64,000 nucleotides of DNA from Nonlabens agnitus (GCF_002994045.1 NZ_MQUC01000003.1:844501-908500); one strand, 5' to 3'; positions 7,891-17,206 are shown, counted from the first letter of the stretch. Program-made: numbers and translations. Notes: generated from the sequence alone by a model not told the origin.

Positions 7891-8319
7891 ATGTTTTCAA
7901 AGGAAGAAGCAAAACAGGTACGTCAGGATTTTTGGACGTTTTTCGGTAAGAGATTCCAGCGCAAGTGGACGTTGTACAATACCAAAATTAAGGATGTTGT
8001 CCTCAAGTTTTCTATGGAAGACCATTGTGCGATGGTTTCTATCGATATAGAGCACGACGATGAGATTTTTAGGCACTACTATTTTGAGAAGTTTGAGAGC
8101 TTCAAATCGGTTATGCGGGAAGAAGTAAGTGACGACCTGATTTTTGAGCGCGATTACCTTTTAGAATCGGGTAAAGTGATCTCTAGAATCTTTGTTTTTA
8201 TGGAAAATGTCAAGATTACCAGAAAAACTGACTGGCCAGACGTGTATGAATTCTTTTATGAGAATATGGATAAATTGGAAGCCTTTTTCTGGGAATACAA
8301 AGACTTTATAGAAGATTGA
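7891..8319 (+). CDS. DUF4268 family protein
   Basis: A 142-residue soluble acidic protein starting MFSKEEAKQVRQDFW. The frame is open back to 7801, but that stretch is a terminator and a palindrome copy, so I use the ATG at 7891. The pattern W-T-F-F-G-K-x-F-x-R-K-W, then a central D-I-E-H segment and a C-terminal EFFYENMDKLEAFFWEY, matches DUF4268 proteins of Flavobacteria as I remember them. The function is not established; some family members are fused to nuclease-like domains. It converges on the Hpt gene and has no obvious operon partner. Confidence 0.8.
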   Translation: MFSKEEAKQVRQDFWTFFGKRFQRKWTLYNTKIKDVVLKFSMEDHCAMVSIDIEHDDEIFRHYYFEKFESFKSVMREEVSDDLIFERDYLLESGKVISRIFVFMENVKITRKTDWPDVYEFFYENMDKLEAFFWEYKDFIED

Positions 8320-8353
8320 GAAGAATAGACTTTACATCTGGAACAAGAAATAA

Positions 8354-8725
8354 TTATATCTTCTTTTTAAGATGCTTGATGGTGCGCATGATCAGTTTTA
8401 AACCTTCTTCATAACCATCTTGAAATTGTTTAAATAGCACTGGAATCTCATGGGTATTCTCCTTGCGTTTTGCCCTATCCTCAATTTCTTGTAGTAATAA
8501 AGTTTCCTTTTCCATGCCCAGCATGCGGTAGCTGCTCTTGACTTTATGGGCAAGTAAACCAGAGGCATAATAATCTTCTTGGCCCATTTTGCTTATGAGG
8601 TCGTCATAATCCATGGGAACCTCTTGCATGAACATTTCCAGTACCGCAACAAAAGTTTCAGGATCATCACCAAAGGATTCCCGTAACTGTTCTAATTCAA
8701 GTATATCGTTCTTGCTCATATTCAA
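8354..8725 (-). CDS. Hpt-domain histidine phosphotransfer protein
   Basis: A 123-residue protein that is a single Hpt domain. The phospho-acceptor is His60 in LLAHKVKSSYRMLG, the H-x-x-K-S-S signature. A helical bundle follows (EKETLLLQEIEDRAKRKE). It would relay phosphate between a hybrid histidine kinase and a response regulator; no partner lies in this window. It is downstream of yifB on the same strand with about five bases between, so it is probably co-transcribed with it. Confidence 0.9.
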   Translation of the reverse strand: MNMSKNDILELEQLRESFGDDPETFVAVLEMFMQEVPMDYDDLISKMGQEDYYASGLLAHKVKSSYRMLGMEKETLLLQEIEDRAKRKENTHEIPVLFKQFQDGYEEGLKLIMRTIKHLKKKI

Positions 8726-8730
8726 TTATT

Positions 8731-10269
8731 TTATGCCAACCAACCATCACGATCCAGGCTGCGGTACTGTATGGCTTCGGCAATGTGCGTGCCGGTCACA
8801 TGCTCGCTTTGATCCAGGTCTGCGATGGTTCTAGCCACCTTCAAGATGCGATCGTACGCGCGAGCGCTCAAATTTAAGCGTTCCATTGCATTTTTCAATA
8901 AATCTTTGCTTGCATCATCAAGTGCACAGTATTTTCTTATCTCTTTTGTTCCCATTTGTGCATTGTAATGGGTTTTTTCGCTTTCGCGAAAGCGAGCCGT
9001 TTGAACATTTCTCGCCGCTGTAACACGCTCTCTAATCACGGTCGATTTTTCTGCTGGGCGATCTTCGGTAAGCTTTTCAAAGGGCACTGGAGTGACCTCA
9101 ATATGGATATCAATTCTATCCAACAATGGCCCAGAAACCTTGCTCAGGTAGCGTTGCATCTCGGCTGGGCTACTTTGCACCGGTGCGCTGGGATCGTTAA
9201 AATAACCACTTGGACTTGGGTTCATACTCGCCACCAACATAAAACTGGATGGATAGGTAATCGTAAATTTTGCTCTTGAAATGGTCACCTCGCGATCCTC
9301 AAGAGGTTGTCTCATGACTTCCAAAACGCCTCTTTTAAATTCTGGTAGTTCGTCGAGAAAAAGTACGCCGTTGTGCGATAAAGAGATCTCTCCAGGTTGC
9401 GGATAAGCTCCACCGCCTACTAAGGCTACATCTGATATCGTATGATGCGGACTTCTAAACGGGCGCTGCGCCATCAATCCAGCCTTCTCGAGCGTTCTAC
9501 CTGCGACGCTGTGAATCTTTGTGGTTTCTAGCGCTTCCTGTAAGGTCATGGGTGGTAGGATGGAAGGCAGACGCTTTGCCAGCATGGTTTTTCCAGCTCC
9601 TGGTGGTCCAATCAAGATGATATTGTGACCACCTGCCGCGGCAATTTCCATACAACGTTTGATCGATTCTTGACCTTTCACATCGCTAAAATCAAATTCA
9701 GGATGTTCCAATGCTTGAAAGAATTCATCACGAGTGTCCACAATGGTTTCTTCCAGATCGACGCCTTTGTCAAAAAACTGAATCACTTCAGAGATGTTAT
9801 CGACACCATACACTTTTAGATCATTAACAATCGCAGCTTCTCTGGCGTTGGCTTTTGGAAGGATAAACCCCTTAAAACCTTCTTGTCGTGCTTTAATGGC
9901 AATAGGCAAAGCACCTTTAATGGGCTGTAGCGTTCCATCAAGTGATAGTTCACCCATAATAATGTATTGATCCAGATCGTCTGCTTTTATCAGATTCGAG
10001 CTCACCATGATTCCTATGGCAATAGGTAGATCATAGGCACTACCTTCTTTACGCAAGTCTGCAGGTGATAGGTTAATGATGAGTTTCTTGCCGGGCATTT
10101 TATAACCCACGTTAGTCAATGCTGCAGCTATTCTATAGGAACTTTCGCTTATCGCTTTATCGGGCAACCCAACGAGATGATACCCTATCCCAGTGGCCGC
10201 GTTTACTTCGACCGTAATTGTCTGTGCTTCTACACCAAAAACGGCACTGCCGTAAACTTTAGTCAACAT
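8731..10269 (-). CDS. yifB: YifB/ComM family Mg-chelatase-like AAA+ ATPase
   Basis: A 512-residue protein. Residues 1-170 are the Lon-protease-like ChlI N-domain, followed by an AAA+ module with Walker A GPPGAGKT (221-228), Walker B LFLDELPEF, and the C-terminal Mg_chelatase_C segment. In naturally competent bacteria the ComM homologue is a helicase that promotes branch migration during homologous recombination. Residues about 425-430 read RFRESEK and are encoded by an exact palindrome copy; the spacing to the conserved NAQM appears the same as in relatives I recall. An inverted repeat (CTACATT...AATGTAG, 10271-10294) lies just upstream. Confidence 0.93.
   Translation of the reverse strand: MLTKVYGSAVFGVEAQTITVEVNAATGIGYHLVGLPDKAISESSYRIAAALTNVGYKMPGKKLIINLSPADLRKEGSAYDLPIAIGIMVSSNLIKADDLDQYIIMGELSLDGTLQPIKGALPIAIKARQEGFKGFILPKANAREAAIVNDLKVYGVDNISEVIQFFDKGVDLEETIVDTRDEFFQALEHPEFDFSDVKGQESIKRCMEIAAAGGHNIILIGPPGAGKTMLAKRLPSILPPMTLQEALETTKIHSVAGRTLEKAGLMAQRPFRSPHHTISDVALVGGGAYPQPGEISLSHNGVLFLDELPEFKRGVLEVMRQPLEDREVTISRAKFTITYPSSFMLVASMNPSPSGYFNDPSAPVQSSPAEMQRYLSKVSGPLLDRIDIHIEVTPVPFEKLTEDRPAEKSTVIRERVTAARNVQTARFRESEKTHYNAQMGTKEIRKYCALDDASKDLLKNAMERLNLSARAYDRILKVARTIADLDQSEHVTGTHIAEAIQYRSLDRDGWLA
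8980..8993. repeat. Dispersed palindrome, exact copy
   Basis: Inside yifB, read RFRES on the minus strand. Confidence 0.95.
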
Positions 10270-10270
10270 G

Positions 10271-10294
10271 CTACATTCGTTTACTTAAATGTAG
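10271..10294. promoter_or_regulatory. Inverted repeat at the yifB start
   Basis: CTACATT (10271-10277) and AATGTAG (10288-10294) flank an AT-rich spacer right upstream of the yifB start codon. It could be an operator or part of a promoter; no factor can be assigned. Confidence 0.35.
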
Positions 10295-10443
10295 TGTAAA
10301 TCTTAGAAAATGAAAATTTAAGAATCTACTACAGGTTTGTTTTGATACAGTTAGAATTGATTTTGTTGAGTTATTTTTTAAAATATCTGGAAATTGTTGG
10401 ACATTATGTTAATCACAATTATAATTGTAATTTTCTTTATTCA

Positions 10444-10734
10444 ATGAATCCAGCCAAATTCAAAATTATTATTCTCATCAATCTCATCGTTTTCGCGTTT
10501 GGGAACGGATTGATTTTCTTGGTGTTTCAAGATGCGTCAAGGTTTGAGCTGCTAGAGGTTGTTCTGGTGTCCTCCATCTACACGGTTGTTCATATTTTCC
10601 TGTGCTTGACCATGAGCATTGTGTATCGCATTATACTTTACGATTCACCGGTAGGTCGCGCCTGGTTTTGGTCCACCATCATGCTGTCGGTACTTGGATT
10701 GGGATATTATGTCATGCTCACATTACTGGCGTGA
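10444..10734 (+). CDS. Small three-helix membrane protein, unknown function
   Basis: I choose MNPAKFKIIILIN at 10444, since the extension back to 10342 is AT-rich and does not look like a protein start. The 96-residue product has three hydrophobic segments (about 7-26, 38-62 and 72-95) separated by short charged loops (QDASRFE, YDSPVGR). No family is recognised. It lies between the divergently transcribed yifB and the nitroreductase gene, without operon signs. Confidence 0.65.
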   Translation: MNPAKFKIIILINLIVFAFGNGLIFLVFQDASRFELLEVVLVSSIYTVVHIFLCLTMSIVYRIILYDSPVGRAWFWSTIMLSVLGLGYYVMLTLLA

Positions 10735-10793
10735 TCAATGGCTTTTAAAGACTTTTTCTGTTTATGATGAGCATCGTGATTAAAGGTTGTTTC

Positions 10794-10807
10794 GCTTTCG
10801 CGAAAGC
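10794..10807. repeat. Dispersed palindrome, exact copy
   Basis: Intergenic, 23 bp upstream of the nitroreductase start, within TTCGC...GCGAACTCC. Confidence 0.95.
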
Positions 10808-10830
10808 GAACTCCACGCTATCTTTAAACG

Positions 10831-11400
10831 ATGAAAACACTGTTAGAAACCATACAACAACGTCGATCGCAATTTCCAGCGGAATATACAGGTGAGCCCA
10901 TTGCAGAGGAGCATCTTCACGAAATTCTGGAAGCAGCGCGATGGGCTCCCAACCATAAAAAAACACAACCGTGGAAATATAAGGTGGTGCGTGGTGCTGG
11001 CTTGCAAAAACTGAGCGCCTTTATGGGCGAGCAGTTTGAAAAAAGTACTGGAAAATCTGGCAGCATGAAGACCAAAAAGATGGCCGAAAAGATGCAGCAA
11101 TCATCTGCCATCATTCTCATTTTTCTCAATAGGGACAAGAAGGAAAGCATCCCAGAATGGGAAGAGGTTGCTGCGGTTTCCATGAGCGTGCAAAATATGT
11201 GGCTTATGACCCATCAATTGGGTTATGGCGCTTACTGGAGCTCGCCTAAGAGTTTTGCAAACATGAACGAATTTGAGGCGATTGAAACCAGTCCCAACGG
11301 TCAATTTCTAGGTTTTTTCTACATGGGAACCGTAGCAAATCAATCTGCCGATTTGCCCAAGCGCAAATCCATCGAGGAATTCACAGAGTTTATCGACTGA
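10831..11400 (+). CDS. Nitroreductase family FMN-dependent oxidoreductase
   Basis: A 189-residue protein of the nitroreductase fold. The N-terminal FMN-binding pattern is visible as QQRRSQFPAEY (11-20) and EAARWAPNHKKTQPWKY, and the C-terminal half has the YGAYWSSPK and GFFYMGT segments. Members use NAD(P)H to reduce nitro compounds, quinones or flavins; the substrate cannot be told here. It is cytoplasmic and monocistronic by context, with a palindrome copy in its upstream region and the helicase gene downstream. Confidence 0.92.
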   Translation: MKTLLETIQQRRSQFPAEYTGEPIAEEHLHEILEAARWAPNHKKTQPWKYKVVRGAGLQKLSAFMGEQFEKSTGKSGSMKTKKMAEKMQQSSAIILIFLNRDKKESIPEWEEVAAVSMSVQNMWLMTHQLGYGAYWSSPKSFANMNEFEAIETSPNGQFLGFFYMGTVANQSADLPKRKSIEEFTEFID

Positions 11401-11488
11401 TTTTCCAGCGAGACCTTGCAAAAATAGCAGCCTATTAAAAGCTGATCTTCAAAACGTTAATACCGTTTATAATGCGATTAATTAATCG

Positions 11489-11496
11489 TACTTTTG
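11489..11496 (+). promoter_or_regulatory. -7 element TACTTTTG upstream of the DEAD-box helicase
   Basis: This octamer matches the TAnnTTTG consensus of Bacteroidota primary promoters and lies 22 bp before the start codon. I see no good -33 TTG at the usual distance. Confidence 0.45.
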
Positions 11497-11518
11497 CAAA
11501 ATAATTAAATATAGTTAT

Positions 11519-13438
11519 TTGGAAAATTTTGAAGCCTTAGGGCTCTCACAGCCGTTACTAGACGGCCTCGCTGAAATGGGGTTTGAAACCCCAACAGAGA
11601 TTCAGCAACAGTCCATTCCCATTTTATTGAAACACGACGGAGACTTCATAGGTCTTGCGCAAACTGGTACGGGAAAAACTGCTGCTTTTGGTTTACCCTT
11701 ATTGGATCTTATAGATATTAACTCGAGAGAAACGCAAGCATTGATTCTTGCACCTACTCGAGAACTTGCCCAGCAAATTTGTGGGCAAATGGAGCAAATG
11801 TCCCAAAAGATGGGCAAGCTTAACGTGGTTCCTGTTTTTGGTGGTGCCAACATCATGACACAAATACGCGAGATACGTCGCGGTGCGCAGATTGTTGTGG
11901 CCACGCCTGGTCGTTTGATGGACCTAATGAAACGTAAGGAAGTCAACCTTGACTCTCTTAAATTCATGGTGCTGGATGAAGCAGATGAAATGCTTAACAT
12001 GGGCTTCAAGGAAGACATCGACTTTATTCTTTCAAAGAGTGATGGCGGTCGCAGGATCTGGTTGTTTAGTGCTACCATGGCGCGTGAGATCAAGCGCATT
12101 GTAGATACGTACATGGTGCAACCAGAAGAAGTACGTGTCAATCAAGAAAACATTGTCAACACCAACATTGAGCACCAGTCGGTACAACTCAAGGCGTCTG
12201 ATAAGACAGAAGCATTGCGTCGTTACCTGGATTATCATGAAGATATGTTTGGTGTGGTGTTTTGTCGCACCAAACGCGATACTCAAAAAGTAGCAGATGA
12301 GCTGAACAACAACGGCTACGCCACTGAGGCACTACATGGTGACATGTCACAAGCGCAACGCGATGCTGCGATGAAGAGATTCCGTGATAAGAATTTGAAA
12401 CTTTTGATCGCGACAGACGTTGCTGCTCGTGGTATCGATGTTGATGATATCACGCACGTGATTCACTTTGCCTTACCAGATGATCCAGAGTTTTATGCGC
12501 ACCGTTCTGGTCGTACTGCTCGTGCTGGCAAAAAAGGAGTATCACTAGCGTTGATTACTAAAGGTGATAACCGAAAGCTTAAATATATCGCCAGTAAATT
12601 GGGAATCAACTTTGCACCTGCAGAGGTTCCCGCACTGGATGCCATTACTGAAAAGCGTATTTCTCGCTGGTCAGACAACCTAAAAAATCAAGAGGTCAAT
12701 CCTAAGATAAGCGACGAGCTTATGACGAGTGTGGTAGAGAGATTGGAAGATATTTCCAAAGAAGATCTTATTGCCAAGTTATTGACTAAAGAATATAACT
12801 CCATCTATAAACGCAATTCCATCAAAGATGTGAACGACCGTTCCAAAGGACGTGACGATGATCGCGGTGGTAGAGGTGAACGTGGTGGTCGTGATCGTGG
12901 TCGCAAGAATGATAGAGGTAAGGAAGAAGGAATGAAAACCTACTTTATCAATCTAGGCCGCAAGGACAACATTAATAAAGGTGCCTTGTTAGGCTACGTA
13001 TGTGATGTTACCGGTCTTACTGGTGACGATATAGGACGTATCGTTCTGGATGGCGCACACTCTTTTATGGATGTAAAAGAAGAAGTTGCCTCTCAAATGC
13101 TCAAGGTTAACGGTACGCAACGCGATGGTCGCGAATTGAGAGTTGATGAGCATCATGGTAAGGTAACAGAATCCAGAGATCGTGGTGGTCGTAGTGGTGG
13201 CTTTAAAGGCAAACGCGATGGCGGTGGTTTTAAAGGCCGCAGATCAGATGGTGATTCTGGTGGTGGATTCAAAGGGCGACGTTCTAACGGTGATTTTGGA
13301 TCTGCACCTAGATCTGGTGGCTTTAAAGGTCGCAGTACCAAAACAACCGATAGCGACGCTGGAAGAGACCGTTCGTCTTCCAAAGGCGGAAAAAAAGGAT
13401 CTGGAAGATCTAAGTTTTTTGGCAAGAAATGGGACTGA
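11519..13438 (+). CDS. DEAD-box RNA helicase with DbpA-type RNA-binding domain and RGG tail
   Basis: A 639-residue helicase. The start codon is TTG: MENFEALGLSQPLLDGL matches the family N-terminus and no ATG fits. Motifs are the Q-motif (GFETPTEIQQQSIP), I AQTGTGKT (47-54), Ia PTRELAQQ, II DEAD, III SAT, and the helicase C-domain (VFCRTKRDTQ, ATDVAARGIDV, HRSGRTARAG). A DbpA/CsdA RNA-binding domain spans about 472-546, followed by a tail of repeated GGFKGR units. Relatives help ribosome assembly and mRNA unwinding in the cold. A strong terminator follows at 13487. Confidence 0.95.
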   Translation: MENFEALGLSQPLLDGLAEMGFETPTEIQQQSIPILLKHDGDFIGLAQTGTGKTAAFGLPLLDLIDINSRETQALILAPTRELAQQICGQMEQMSQKMGKLNVVPVFGGANIMTQIREIRRGAQIVVATPGRLMDLMKRKEVNLDSLKFMVLDEADEMLNMGFKEDIDFILSKSDGGRRIWLFSATMAREIKRIVDTYMVQPEEVRVNQENIVNTNIEHQSVQLKASDKTEALRRYLDYHEDMFGVVFCRTKRDTQKVADELNNNGYATEALHGDMSQAQRDAAMKRFRDKNLKLLIATDVAARGIDVDDITHVIHFALPDDPEFYAHRSGRTARAGKKGVSLALITKGDNRKLKYIASKLGINFAPAEVPALDAITEKRISRWSDNLKNQEVNPKISDELMTSVVERLEDISKEDLIAKLLTKEYNSIYKRNSIKDVNDRSKGRDDDRGGRGERGGRDRGRKNDRGKEEGMKTYFINLGRKDNINKGALLGYVCDVTGLTGDDIGRIVLDGAHSFMDVKEEVASQMLKVNGTQRDGRELRVDEHHGKVTESRDRGGRSGGFKGKRDGGGFKGRRSDGDSGGGFKGRRSNGDFGSAPRSGGFKGRSTKTTDSDAGRDRSSSKGGKKGSGRSKFFGKKWD

Positions 13439-13486
13439 TCCAGTAGGCAGTTACCAGCATCATTTTCAAGCTGATCAATAATTACA

Positions 13487-13523
13487 AAATCCCGCTTAGG
13501 GCTGATCTAGGCGGGATTTTTTT
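13487..13523 (+). terminator. Terminator of the DEAD-box helicase gene
   Basis: AAATCCCGC (13487-13495) pairs with GCGGGATTT (13511-13519) and a T run follows. Confidence 0.9.
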
Positions 13524-13538
13524 GTGGGCTATTTTTTC

Positions 13539-13552
13539 GCTTTCGCGAAACC
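13539..13552. repeat. Dispersed palindrome, one mismatch
   Basis: GCTTTCGCGAAACC, between the convergent helicase and CarboxypepD_reg-type genes, 8 bp from the stop codon of the latter. Confidence 0.85.
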
Positions 13553-13560
13553 GGAAAGCA

Positions 13561-14496
13561 TTAATGGTTTAAGGTCTCATCAATAACCACATACAAACCG
13601 TATTTAGCTTTCTTGCCAAAGACCTCTTGAGAAATCTCAGGATTAAAATGCTCATACGTTTTACCATTTAAGTTAAATTTTCCTTTTTTTCCCGAAATTG
13701 CCCATCTTAGATCCTTAAAATCAATTTCATTTCCTCGATACAAGGCCAATGGTTCACCAACAACGCGAGTCGACGTAACGTAACCTAGAATAAATCTTTT
13801 CGGCTGAGCTTTTACTTTTTGTGATTCTATCAATTCCTCTCTGGTGTATATAAAATCAGTATCGCCGTATTGATTCAAATTATTTCCTAACGCTTTATCA
13901 AAGCTCATCCTTACTAAGTTTTTTGCGTTAACTTGATTTTCCGGGATTGGCAGTTTGAACGAACCCTTACTATCTGTGTAAGCTACTAATACTGTGTTTT
14001 GAGAGATAAAAATAATTTTTGCGTTTTCTATAGGTTCATTGTTAGATTCTGAAGTAACAGTTCCTTTAAATACAATCGGCTCTAAAACTTCACAATTACT
14101 AGACTTACCAGCTTCCAAATACCTTCTCAAATCACTTGATGAAGTTTGTTGATCAACTAAATGAGTCAAACTTACAGTTGCATCTTCTGCATAAGCAGCC
14201 GGACCTAAAAGTGCACCAGCAATAAAAACAGTTGCCGCTGTTGATGAAAATGGAATTGAAAAATCATCAAAGAAATCACTTTTTGCCATTAGGGTGGACA
14301 TTTGATCCTCGCTTATTCTCACACAATGCCCAGCTTTTTTCTTTGAAAATTTTGCGGATAATTCGTTTTTAGATAACATGGTAAGATCAATCACTGTTTT
14401 CTGACATGCAGAACAGAAACTACCATTTTCCCTAGAGGTCATGTCTTGCCAATTTTCTGAACAAGGTTGATCAATTTTTAATTCGAAACTTTTCAT
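13561..14496 (-). CDS. Membrane protein with N-terminal Cys motif and carboxypeptidase-regulatory-like domain
   Basis: A 311-residue protein. The N-terminal cytoplasmic part carries C-x-x-x-W-x-x-M and FCSACQKTVIDLT (Cys near 13, 28 and 31), a recurring pattern in Flavobacteria membrane proteins that may bind metal. A single transmembrane segment lies near 86-102. A periplasmic CarboxypepD_reg-like beta domain follows (FKGTVTSESNNEPIENAKIIF ... DSKGSFKLPIP), ending in an uncharacterised C-terminal region. The architecture is that of a signal-anchored protein of unknown role. The intergenic region upstream has an inverted repeat TGACAA...TTGTCA at 14521-14537. Confidence 0.75.
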   Translation of the reverse strand: MKSFELKIDQPCSENWQDMTSRENGSFCSACQKTVIDLTMLSKNELSAKFSKKKAGHCVRISEDQMSTLMAKSDFFDDFSIPFSSTAATVFIAGALLGPAAYAEDATVSLTHLVDQQTSSSDLRRYLEAGKSSNCEVLEPIVFKGTVTSESNNEPIENAKIIFISQNTVLVAYTDSKGSFKLPIPENQVNAKNLVRMSFDKALGNNLNQYGDTDFIYTREELIESQKVKAQPKRFILGYVTSTRVVGEPLALYRGNEIDFKDLRWAISGKKGKFNLNGKTYEHFNPEISQEVFGKKAKYGLYVVIDETLNH

Positions 14497-14520
14497 AATT
14501 GAACTAGGTTATACGTCCAT

Positions 14521-14537
14521 TGACAAAACAATTGTCA
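14521..14537. promoter_or_regulatory. Inverted repeat upstream of the Cys-motif membrane protein gene
   Basis: TGACAA (14521-14526) and TTGTCA (14532-14537) flank a five-base spacer about 25 bp before the start codon. It may be an operator or part of an ECF-type promoter; not assignable. Confidence 0.35.
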
Positions 14538-14610
14538 CAGCATCATCAGGATTCGAAACTTTTGGAATCAATTACTCTAAGCTACAAATAAATTATTAAC
14601 TGAATATCTC

Positions 14611-14624
14611 GCTTTCGTGAAAGC
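14611..14624. repeat. Dispersed palindrome, one mismatch
   Basis: GCTTTCGTGAAAGC, 9 bp past the stop codon of the DUF5686 gene, with the flank GCGAACTCC. Confidence 0.9.
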
Positions 14625-14633
14625 GAACTCCTT

Positions 14634-17111
14634 CTACAACCCAAAATTAATCCCAACCACAAAAGCTCCATAGTTTCTACCGCTGGTGATGCTGCGCACA
14701 TAATCCACACGGAATGGCCTAAAACTACCAAAACCTATGTTATCGATTCCTGCACTTACCTCAAAATAGGGCTTGCGCTGGGTCATGAGCGCTTTACCGC
14801 TCACGATCAAATCGTAATTGAGTAGGTTGATACCAGGAATCTTCCCAAGGATAAAGCCTTTAAAGTCGTGCTGTACGTGTGCTTGAGCATAGGATTCATT
14901 AGTGCTGTAATCGTAGTAATCCAACAATCCAAAACCGTAGGGATTCAAGGCGGCAAGCTTATATCTTAATTGGTTGCCGTTAAAATGCTGCGCATCTACC
15001 AGCGAGATGCCGTCTGCATTGAAAAAGGTTCCTGCATTGACCCAATAACTACTGCGTCCCAGATTGCCTTGATCAAAGTTTTGCCAGATGCTGGCACTAA
15101 TCTGCTGATAGTTGTAATTACTGTTGCTGGCCGCAAAGCCACCTTCATATGCCAATCTTATGGTAGGGTACTTTTCATTGACGATGTTGAATTTTTGATC
15201 TGGATAGCTCTGGTATTTTTGGCCAGGTCGTATGGTCAATCCAGCACTTACCTTGAGCAAGTCATGATTATCAATAAAAGCCAATCTATTTTGATCCAGA
15301 AATAACGGATTGTTAGGCGTATAATCCACATCAGATTGGGTGAACCATACTTGGTCAGTAGTGTTCTGTAGCGGTTGGCGGTTTTCATAGCCTATGGAGC
15401 CACCTAGGAAAAAGCCATTAGTAACTTCTTCAGAATAGCTGATTCTTGCAAAATCGCGTTCAAAAAACTTGGCAAAATTGCGTTCAAAAAACAGACTGGA
15501 AATGGAATTTTCCAATCCAGTAATAGGATTGGTAGCGTTGATTTGTGATACCTGTGTACCACCTGAAAGGGTAATGCTCCTGCGATTGGTACGGTTGAAT
15601 CTATAAGAAATACGACCGTCATACCGCAACCGGTCATCGCTAGTACCATAATTAAAATTTACAGCGGTGTACAAGCTGCGGTTGTAGTCGTCATCAAAGC
15701 CTTTAGAGAAATTGACGCCGCTACCTAGTACAAATCCCTGTACGGTGTTGAAGCCCTGAAAATTACCTGCGCCTATGACGCCTTCATAACTTATGCGATA
15801 GTTCTCGTTGGAGTCGCGATAGGTGTAACCCGTGAGAACATCCAGTGCGCCAAATTTATTTTCCACACGATCGACGCTATCCTTATACTTAGGGTCGTTA
15901 CGCACTGCCGCAATACTATCTTTCTTGACGTATTCTCTTGTTTCGTCCATGGTAAGTGGCACTGGTCTGATCTTTTTCCAGAACAAGCTGTCTTTCTTGT
16001 TGGCCTCTGGCTTGAAGGCTAGAACTTCTGCTCCAAAGGTCTTTTTATCAAACTGCGGATTGAAATTATAATCAGAATAATTGGCTATGAATCTGCCGTT
16101 ACCCTTAAAGCCAAAAAGCCCAAAGGAGAATGTGATGTTTTGGGTGCGCTTGACCCAATCCTTAGTTTTGGATTCATATGAGAAATCTTGTGCAAAGGTC
16201 AATTCCTTAATGGCCGGCACATTTATATTTTGGCCAGTTGTAGTGAGTTCCAGACCGTAGATAGTCCATTGATCTTCCACGATATAAATTACACCATTAA
16301 AGGTGTTGTCTTTAGGCCTGCGAGAAATGACTTCAATCTTGTTGATCAAGAAATTATTAGTGTCGTAGAAGGTTCCCAACAATTTGTATTTGTAGTAACT
16401 GAAAGCATAATCTGCAATAGGAGAGACGATCCTATTATTCAAATCAATATTGTTGTTGTAGAAATCAAAGTTGGCCTGCTCTGCACTATTAGCGCTAAAA
16501 CCTTGATCATCGCCGCTTATTTTACTGGCCGTAATGAACTCCTTAAAATTATCTGGTGCCTGATAGGAGATATTACTTACTGTTTCTGATAGGTAAATGA
16601 TACCGCTGCGAGTAAGAGAATCGAGAGATCCATTCAAATCACCTATTTCCTGCCCCAAGAATTTTTCTGGAACATCATCCATGCGCCATAGGCCTCGAGA
16701 ATAGAAACTTGCAGTATAGCTGGAACTCTTAAGCCGATTTGCTCCTCTGTTCCTGATCGCCTCACGTATCACACGGTCTGCTGGATTCTCATCGCTGCGC
16801 ACGACGACTTCGTCCAGCGAGGTAGTCTCGCTTTGCAGCGTTGTGTCTAAACTATAAGGCAGCTGATCAACGGTGACGCTCACTTCGTTGGTCTGGTAGC
16901 CCAAACTTTGAAAAACGATCGTAATTTTTCCTGTTTTTTTTACGTCCAGACTGTAGACGCCGTCCACATTTGAAGATGTGCCTGTGTAGGTGTCTTTGAC
17001 AAAAATGCTCACAAACGGGATAGGTTCACCACTAGAATCAGTAACGGTACCTTTAATTTGAGAAATGGATAAAAATGGAATGAGAAAAATAAACGCGTAA
17101 AATACTTTCAT
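14634..17111 (-). CDS. DUF5686 outer-membrane protein with CarboxypepD_reg-like N-domain
   Basis: An 825-residue exported protein. The signal peptide MKVFYAFIFLIPFLSIS is followed by a CarboxypepD_reg-like beta domain (about 20-95, IKGTVTDSSGEPIPFVSIF), a short linker (LDEVVVRSDENPADRVIREAI) typical of DUF5686 proteins, and a long C-terminal part rich in alternating aromatic and polar residues that fits an outer-membrane beta-barrel. Its final strand ends in Phe-Gly-Leu. Function is unknown; relatives are common in Bacteroidota surface proteomes. It is monocistronic, with a palindrome copy just past the stop. Confidence 0.85.
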   Translation of the reverse strand: MKVFYAFIFLIPFLSISQIKGTVTDSSGEPIPFVSIFVKDTYTGTSSNVDGVYSLDVKKTGKITIVFQSLGYQTNEVSVTVDQLPYSLDTTLQSETTSLDEVVVRSDENPADRVIREAIRNRGANRLKSSSYTASFYSRGLWRMDDVPEKFLGQEIGDLNGSLDSLTRSGIIYLSETVSNISYQAPDNFKEFITASKISGDDQGFSANSAEQANFDFYNNNIDLNNRIVSPIADYAFSYYKYKLLGTFYDTNNFLINKIEVISRRPKDNTFNGVIYIVEDQWTIYGLELTTTGQNINVPAIKELTFAQDFSYESKTKDWVKRTQNITFSFGLFGFKGNGRFIANYSDYNFNPQFDKKTFGAEVLAFKPEANKKDSLFWKKIRPVPLTMDETREYVKKDSIAAVRNDPKYKDSVDRVENKFGALDVLTGYTYRDSNENYRISYEGVIGAGNFQGFNTVQGFVLGSGVNFSKGFDDDYNRSLYTAVNFNYGTSDDRLRYDGRISYRFNRTNRRSITLSGGTQVSQINATNPITGLENSISSLFFERNFAKFFERDFARISYSEEVTNGFFLGGSIGYENRQPLQNTTDQVWFTQSDVDYTPNNPLFLDQNRLAFIDNHDLLKVSAGLTIRPGQKYQSYPDQKFNIVNEKYPTIRLAYEGGFAASNSNYNYQQISASIWQNFDQGNLGRSSYWVNAGTFFNADGISLVDAQHFNGNQLRYKLAALNPYGFGLLDYYDYSTNESYAQAHVQHDFKGFILGKIPGINLLNYDLIVSGKALMTQRKPYFEVSAGIDNIGFGSFRPFRVDYVRSITSGRNYGAFVVGINFGL

Positions 17112-17206
17112 AAATGAACGGCTTGGTGGTTAGTGTTTTAAGAACAATGCAAACAATTTTTAAGCCATGCTCTAATTAATAGACGTTCAAAAGTGCAAAT
17201 AGTTGT

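Noticed and set aside
11602-12141. 179-codon open frame opposite the DEAD-box helicase
   Set aside because: Antisense shadow of conserved helicase motifs; the sense strand is clearly coding.
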